Source of the DNA: Sphingobium fuliginis
GTDB taxonomy: Bacteria; Pseudomonadota; Alphaproteobacteria; Sphingomonadales; Sphingomonadaceae
Assembly: GCF_004152845.1 (NCBI RefSeq)
Contig: NZ_SEON01000012.1
Span: 1-64,000, forward strand
Direction of reading: 5' to 3'
Length of the DNA stretch: 64,000 nucleotides
Shown: positions 60,168-64,000 of the stretch, in pieces
Position numbering within the stretch: position 1 is the first letter of the stretch
Layout: every line of letters begins with the position of its first letter
The notes under the pieces: model-generated
What the model was told of the DNA's origin: nothing
What the model saw: the letters and a program-made list of their open reading frames with translations, nothing else
Databases searched by the model: none
Position numbers and translations under genes: made by a program

Positions 60168-60914
60168 TCACGCCACCGTCCGGCCATTGTCGATCACGAT
60201 TTCCGCCCCGTTCAGCCGGGCGGACTCGTCCGACACCAGGAACAGGACCAGGTCGGCGACATGCTCCGGCTGCCCCTCATGCCTTTGGGCGGCTTCGCGC
60301 AATCCGGGCGCGGCGAAGCGATAGGCCTCGCGAACCATCTGCGTATCGTGCGAGCCGGGGAGAACCACATTGGCGCGAACCGGATAGTCCTGCTGCTGGC
60401 AATGCACGATCAGGCTGCGCGTCATGGAGAGTACGGCGCCCTTGGCCGCGCTATAGGCGAACACCGCCGGATTGCCCCGGATCGCGGCCACGGACGCGAT
60501 GTTGACGATCGATCCCGCCCCGCTGGCCGCCAGCGGCGGCAGGCAGGTCTTGCATCCCAGAAACGTCCCTTCCGCCGAAACGGCCATCACGCGGCGGAAT
60601 GCCTCCAGCGACGACTGCTCGACGGTTTCGAAGGCGGCAATGCCCGCATTGTTGACCAGCGCATCGAGCCGGCCATGCGCCCGCATGATCTTCGTCAACG
60701 CGGCCTGCCATTGCGCTTCGCTCGTCACGTCCAGGCGGAGCGCCATCGCTGCCGGAAGCGTCTCGACGACCCGTTGCGCCTCCTCCTCGTCGACATCGGC
60801 GACGACCACCCGCGCGCCCTCGCGCGCCAACGCTTCGGCGTCGGCCTTGCCCAGCCCCTGCGCCGCGCCGGTCACGAGGACGACCTTCCCCTCAACCCTG
60901 CCCTTCTTCGCCAT
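60168..60914 (-). CDS. Short-chain dehydrogenase/reductase
   Basis: 248 residues. Classical SDR with VVLVTGAAQGLGKADAEALA, VVVADVDEEEAQ (acidic residue after strand 2, favouring NAD), LDALVNNAGIAAF, NIASVAAIRG (catalytic Ser) and FAYSAAKGAVL (Y-x-x-x-K). The C-terminus GAEIVIDNGRTVA is typical. It is likely a 3-hydroxyacyl-CoA or hydroxyl dehydrogenase of the same pathway. It is last in the minus-strand set, 11 bp after the acyl-CoA dehydrogenase stop. Confidence 0.93.
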   Translation of the reverse strand: MAKKGRVEGKVVLVTGAAQGLGKADAEALAREGARVVVADVDEEEAQRVVETLPAAMALRLDVTSEAQWQAALTKIMRAHGRLDALVNNAGIAAFETVEQSSLEAFRRVMAVSAEGTFLGCKTCLPPLAASGAGSIVNIASVAAIRGNPAVFAYSAAKGAVLSMTRSLIVHCQQQDYPVRANVVLPGSHDTQMVREAYRFAAPGLREAAQRHEGQPEHVADLVLFLVSDESARLNGAEIVIDNGRTVA

Positions 60915-60925
60915 GGCCGATCCCT

Positions 60926-61924
60926 TCAGGCCGCCAGGGCGGCACGGGCGGCGGTTCCACCGCCATGGAGACGCGACAGCAGCAGCACGCGCCGCAGCCC
61001 ACGCCCGACCGCAAGTTCATCGGTCACACCCATGCCGCCATGCAACTGCACCGCCTCCTCCGCGAGCTTCAAGGCAGCGTCGCCAATATAGGCCCTTGCT
61101 GCCGTCACGGCCCGGACCCGTTCTTCCTCCTCGGCCAGGGCCGATTTCAAAAGCAAAGATCGGGATTGCTCCAGCCAGGTGTACATCCGGGCGCAGCGAT
61201 GCTGCACGACCTGAAAGCTCGCGATCGGCTTGCCGAACTGGTGGCGCTGCCTGACATAATCGACGGTCAGGTCAAGCAAGGTCGCCATCGCGCCGACCAG
61301 TTCGGCGACGATCGACAGGCCGGCCAGGGCTTGAGCCTCTGCCCACGCGCTCCCCGGAATCGTGAGCGGCACGGCATGCACCGCATCGAATCGCACATGG
61401 GCTGCCATGCTGCCGTCGACCAGACGAACCGGCATCCTGCGGACGCCGCTGTCCTGCCCATCGATCAGCAGAAGCGCGCCCGCTTCCGTCTCCACGACAA
61501 AGGCGTCGGCATCCATGCCGTCCCGGACGATGCCCCCCGATCCGCAGAGCCTTCCGTCCGTCATCGCACCTCCCGGCGCAAATGCGAGCAGAGCCTCCCC
61601 TTGCATCAGCCTGTCGCCCCAGCGCCGGGCCACAGGATCACCAGCGATCGCCCGGCCGCAGAGCAGAACGGCTTCGGTCAGTGGCGTGATCGCAAGGGCG
61701 CGCCCCATCTCTTCGGAGACAATCATCACCTCCACCGCGCCGCCGCCCAGGCCGCCTGCCTGCTCCGGCGCCAGCAGGGCGAAAAGACCGAGTTCCCCCA
61801 ATGCGCGCCAGTCGTCGGGAGACATCGGCCCTTTCGCCATGGTCGCCGCGTCATAGCGGTCAGCCAGAAAGCGGCGGACCATGTCGCGGACCATCGCCTG
61901 CTCATCGCTGAGCGCGAGGTTCAT
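60926..61924 (-). CDS. Acyl-CoA dehydrogenase, short FadE-like subunit
   Basis: 332 residues, shorter than the usual 380-400. N-terminal helices (MNLALSDEQAMVRDMVRRFLADRY) and a C-terminal FAD domain (QFGKPIASFQVVQHRCARMY, LHGGMGVTDELAVGRGLRR) are present. The middle beta domain is reduced. The G-T-x-E-I-Q type catalytic segment is missing. In actinobacterial steroid and acyl-CoA degradation, pairs of such proteins form alpha2beta2 enzymes in which one chain lacks catalytic residues. The full-length dehydrogenase encoded two genes upstream is the natural partner. Confidence 0.88.
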   Translation of the reverse strand: MNLALSDEQAMVRDMVRRFLADRYDAATMAKGPMSPDDWRALGELGLFALLAPEQAGGLGGGAVEVMIVSEEMGRALAITPLTEAVLLCGRAIAGDPVARRWGDRLMQGEALLAFAPGGAMTDGRLCGSGGIVRDGMDADAFVVETEAGALLLIDGQDSGVRRMPVRLVDGSMAAHVRFDAVHAVPLTIPGSAWAEAQALAGLSIVAELVGAMATLLDLTVDYVRQRHQFGKPIASFQVVQHRCARMYTWLEQSRSLLLKSALAEEEERVRAVTAARAYIGDAALKLAEEAVQLHGGMGVTDELAVGRGLRRVLLLSRLHGGGTAARAALAA

Positions 61925-61927
61925 GGC

Positions 61928-63103
61928 TCAGAGCACCTCGATGATCGAGGCGTTGGCGATGCCGCCGCCCTCGCACATGGTCTGAAGGCCGTAGCGCTGG
62001 CCCCGCGCCTTGAGCGCATGGATGAGCGTCGCCATCAGCTTCGTGCCGGTCGCGCCGAGCGGATGGCCAAGCGCAATCGCGCCCCCGTTGACGTTCAACC
62101 TCGCCGGGTCCGCGTCGAGCGCCTTCATCCATGCCATGGGGATCGACGCGAAGGCTTCGTTCACTTCGAACAGGTCGATGTCCTTCATCGACATGCCGGC
62201 CCGATCGAGAACCCGCCGCGTCGCCGGGATCGGCTCTTCCAGCATGATGACCGGATCGCCCGCCGTGACCGCCAGGTTGACGATGCGGGCGATGGGCGTC
62301 AGGCCATGCGCCCTGACGGCCGCTTCGGAAGCAACGAGTACGCCGCTCGCGCCGTCGCAGATCTGGCTTGCGGTCGCCGCGGACAGCGTGCCGCCCTCGC
62401 CCAGCAGCTTGACCGAACCGATCGACTCCATCGACGCATCGGCGCGGACCCCTTCGTCTCGGTCGTGGATGGCCTGCTCCCCTTCCGCCGTGACGATGGG
62501 CACCGGCACGATCTCCCTGTCAAAGGCGCCCGCATCCATGGCCGCCGCCGCCTTCCGGTGGCTGGCGAGCGCGAACCGGTCATGATCGTCGCGGGTGAAG
62601 CCATATTTGTCGGCGATCATCTGCGCGCCCTGAAACTGGCTGAACATCTCCACGCCATAACGCTTCTGGATCGCCTCGGAGAAAGGATTGGCGCCGATGC
62701 CGCCCGCTTTCGCCAATGTGATGGGGGAACCCATCGGCACGCGCGTCATGCTTTCGACGCCCCCTGCGATCACGATGTCCTGAAGGCCCGACATGACCGC
62801 CTGCGCCGCGAAATGCACCGCCTGCTGGGACGAGCCGCACTGCCGGTCGATCGTCACCGCCGGCACGCTGTCGGGCAGGCTGGACGCGAGCACGATGTTG
62901 CGGCCGAAGGCGAAGGTCTGCTCGCCCACCTGGCTGACGCAACCGATGATCACATCATCGATCGCGGCCGGATCAACGCCCGCATCGGCGACCAGCGCGT
63001 CCAGCACGAGGGCGCCAAGATCGGCGGGGTGCCACCCGGCAAGCCGGCCGTTGCGGCGGCCACCGGCGGTGCGGCGTGCGGAAACGATATAGGCTTCAGG
63101 CAT
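61928..63103 (-). CDS. Acetyl-CoA C-acyltransferase (thiolase)
   Basis: 391 residues, the normal thiolase length. Nucleophile C89 in VTIDRQCGSSQQAVHFA, H347 in GGAIALGHPLGATG and second cysteine C377 in MCEGGGIANASII, with FEVNEAFASIPMAWM before them. It cleaves 3-ketoacyl-CoA with CoA in the last beta-oxidation step. It lies 3 bp upstream of the short acyl-CoA dehydrogenase start and 18 bp after the full-length one, so the three are one operon. Confidence 0.95.
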   Translation of the reverse strand: MPEAYIVSARRTAGGRRNGRLAGWHPADLGALVLDALVADAGVDPAAIDDVIIGCVSQVGEQTFAFGRNIVLASSLPDSVPAVTIDRQCGSSQQAVHFAAQAVMSGLQDIVIAGGVESMTRVPMGSPITLAKAGGIGANPFSEAIQKRYGVEMFSQFQGAQMIADKYGFTRDDHDRFALASHRKAAAAMDAGAFDREIVPVPIVTAEGEQAIHDRDEGVRADASMESIGSVKLLGEGGTLSAATASQICDGASGVLVASEAAVRAHGLTPIARIVNLAVTAGDPVIMLEEPIPATRRVLDRAGMSMKDIDLFEVNEAFASIPMAWMKALDADPARLNVNGGAIALGHPLGATGTKLMATLIHALKARGQRYGLQTMCEGGGIANASIIEVL

Positions 63104-63121
63104 GATGCATCCTTCTTGTGT

Positions 63122-64000
63122 CTAAAGGCCGAGCGCGGCCTTCGCGATCAGGGTGAGCTGGATTTCGCTGGTGCCGCCGAAGATCGACCAGGCGCGGGCG
63201 TTGAGGTAGCGGGCAGCCGCGACCTGCGCTTGCGCCGAACCGACCGGAGCGGGCATGTCGTCGCCGTAGAAGGGACGCTCGACCGGCAGTTGAAGACCGG
63301 CGAGGCCGAAGGCGTCCACCGCCAGCGCCTCAACGCCCTGCCGGATTTCGGACGCCAGCAGCTTGGTGGTCAGGCTGCGCGGGTCGGGCGCGGCGCCATG
63401 CTCGATCTCGATCAGCGTCCGAAGCTCTGTCATCTCCAGCGCTTCCGCCTCCAGTTGGAGCCGGAGAGCGCGATCCGCCAGTTCGCCGGTCAGCGGCCCT
63501 GTCGATGTCCGCAACCGGGCAAGATCAGCCAGGATCGCCGGCGCGAAGCTCGATCCGCCGCGCTCATTCTCCAGCAGGAACTTGGCGATCGACCAGCCTT
63601 GCCCTTCGTCGCCGACACGGTCCGAGACCGGCACCCGTACTTCATCGAGGAAGACCTCGTTCAGTTCGTGATCGCCCGATGCGCTGAGGATCGGCTTCAC
63701 CATCACGCCGGGCAGCGCCATGTCGATCAGCAGGAAGCTGATGCCCTGCTGCGGCTTCACATGCGGGTCGGTCCGGACCAGGGCGAAGAGCCAGTTCGCA
63801 TATTGCGCCTGCGTGGTCCAGATCTTGTGCCCCGACACGACATAATGATCGCCATCGCGCACGGCGCGGGTGCGCAGGCTTGCAAGGTCGGAGCCGGAAC
63901 CGGGTTCCGAAAAACCCTGCGCCCACACATGTTCAGCCGAGCGGAGGCGCGGGAGATAATGATCCTTCTGCGCCGGGGTGCCATAGGTGTACAGCACCGG
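63122..64000 (-). CDS. Acyl-CoA dehydrogenase, full-type subunit (N-terminus beyond window)
   Basis: 292 codons are visible; the gene runs past the right edge, so its start is not here. Visible features: YTYGTPAQKDHYLPRL, WAQGFSEPGSGSDLASLRTRA and YVVSGHKIWTTQAQYANWLF (FAD and substrate loops), a helical C-terminal domain, and IFGGTSEIQLTLIAKAALGL with the family's G-G-T-x-E-I-Q segment. It is the first visible gene of the minus-strand set with thiolase, short dehydrogenase and SDR, and probably pairs with the short subunit. Confidence 0.92.
   Translation of the reverse strand, partial: PVLYTYGTPAQKDHYLPRLRSAEHVWAQGFSEPGSGSDLASLRTRAVRDGDHYVVSGHKIWTTQAQYANWLFALVRTDPHVKPQQGISFLLIDMALPGVMVKPILSASGDHELNEVFLDEVRVPVSDRVGDEGQGWSIAKFLLENERGGSSFAPAILADLARLRTSTGPLTGELADRALRLQLEAEALEMTELRTLIEIEHGAAPDPRSLTTKLLASEIRQGVEALAVDAFGLAGLQLPVERPFYGDDMPAPVGSAQAQVAAARYLNARAWSIFGGTSEIQLTLIAKAALGL

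Overview
The window is a high-GC chromosomal segment from an alphaproteobacterium, most likely a sphingomonad (Sphingobium, Sphingomonas or Novosphingobium type). The support is the BamE, ubiquinol-cytochrome c chaperone and YceD gene order, an EipA/DUF1134 gene, a large TonB-dependent receptor paired with a Spinster-like MFS transporter, and PglC/Wzc-type exopolysaccharide genes. The genus is an inference from gene content.

Region 1 (1-35114) is a large surface-polysaccharide locus. It opens with a transposase tail. A minus-strand run follows, whose genes nearly all overlap by 1 to 4 bases: sulfotransferase, beta-helix (pectate-lyase-like) lipoprotein, glycosyltransferase, type I secretion ABC protein, HlyD-type adaptor, then a 1245-residue RTX/cadherin-like secreted protein. 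Next come a Wzy-like polymerase, a likely 2-oxoglutarate/Fe(II) oxygenase, a Wzc-like chain-length kinase overlapping an atypical LuxR-type regulator, a Wzx-like flippase, and a second LuxR-type regulator with an operator-rich promoter. A minus-strand set (PIG-L deacetylase, formyltransferase, PglC-like phosphoglycosyl transferase, PglA-like glycosyltransferase) lies divergent to a PglF-like dehydratase and a PglE-like aminotransferase. Together these look like a route to an N-formylated 4-amino-4,6-dideoxy sugar. Then come a second sulfotransferase, a Wza-like export lipoprotein, an outer-membrane barrel protein, and a plus-strand run of glycosyltransferase, third sulfotransferase, glycosyltransferase, metallophosphoesterase, ATP-grasp enzyme and nucleotide-sugar epimerase. 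The expected product is a sulfated, probably N-formylated exopolysaccharide with a co-exported RTX matrix protein.

Region 2 (35201-39624) is housekeeping: a dispersed alphaproteobacterial repeat, bamE, a cytochrome bc1 chaperone gene, yceD, a small secreted protein of unknown function, dinB and eipA.

Region 3 (39856-44615) is a compact integrative island in the 3' end of tRNA-Ser(GCT), bounded by perfect 24-bp direct repeats. It carries a P4-type integrase, an ATPase remnant joined out of frame to the C-terminal half of the RNA ligase RtcB, a small cysteine-rich protein and an intact rtcA. It looks like a mobile RNA-repair cassette that has suffered an internal deletion.

Region 4 (45095-64000) begins with an OmpA-family protein, followed by a catabolic locus. 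A minus-strand beta-oxidation operon (AhpD-like protein, enoyl-CoA hydratase, EthD protein, SDR, acyl-CoA ligase, FadB-like enzyme, MDR oxidoreductase) is divergent from an acyl-CoA dehydrogenase plus aminoglycoside-phosphotransferase-like kinase pair, a TonB receptor and an MFS transporter. The divergent promoter contains three palindromic TetR-type operators. The kinase and dehydrogenase pair resembles LvaA/LvaC and human ACAD10/11, which process 4-hydroxyacyl-CoAs through a phosphorylated intermediate. A further minus-strand set (two acyl-CoA dehydrogenases, thiolase, SDR) runs off the right edge.
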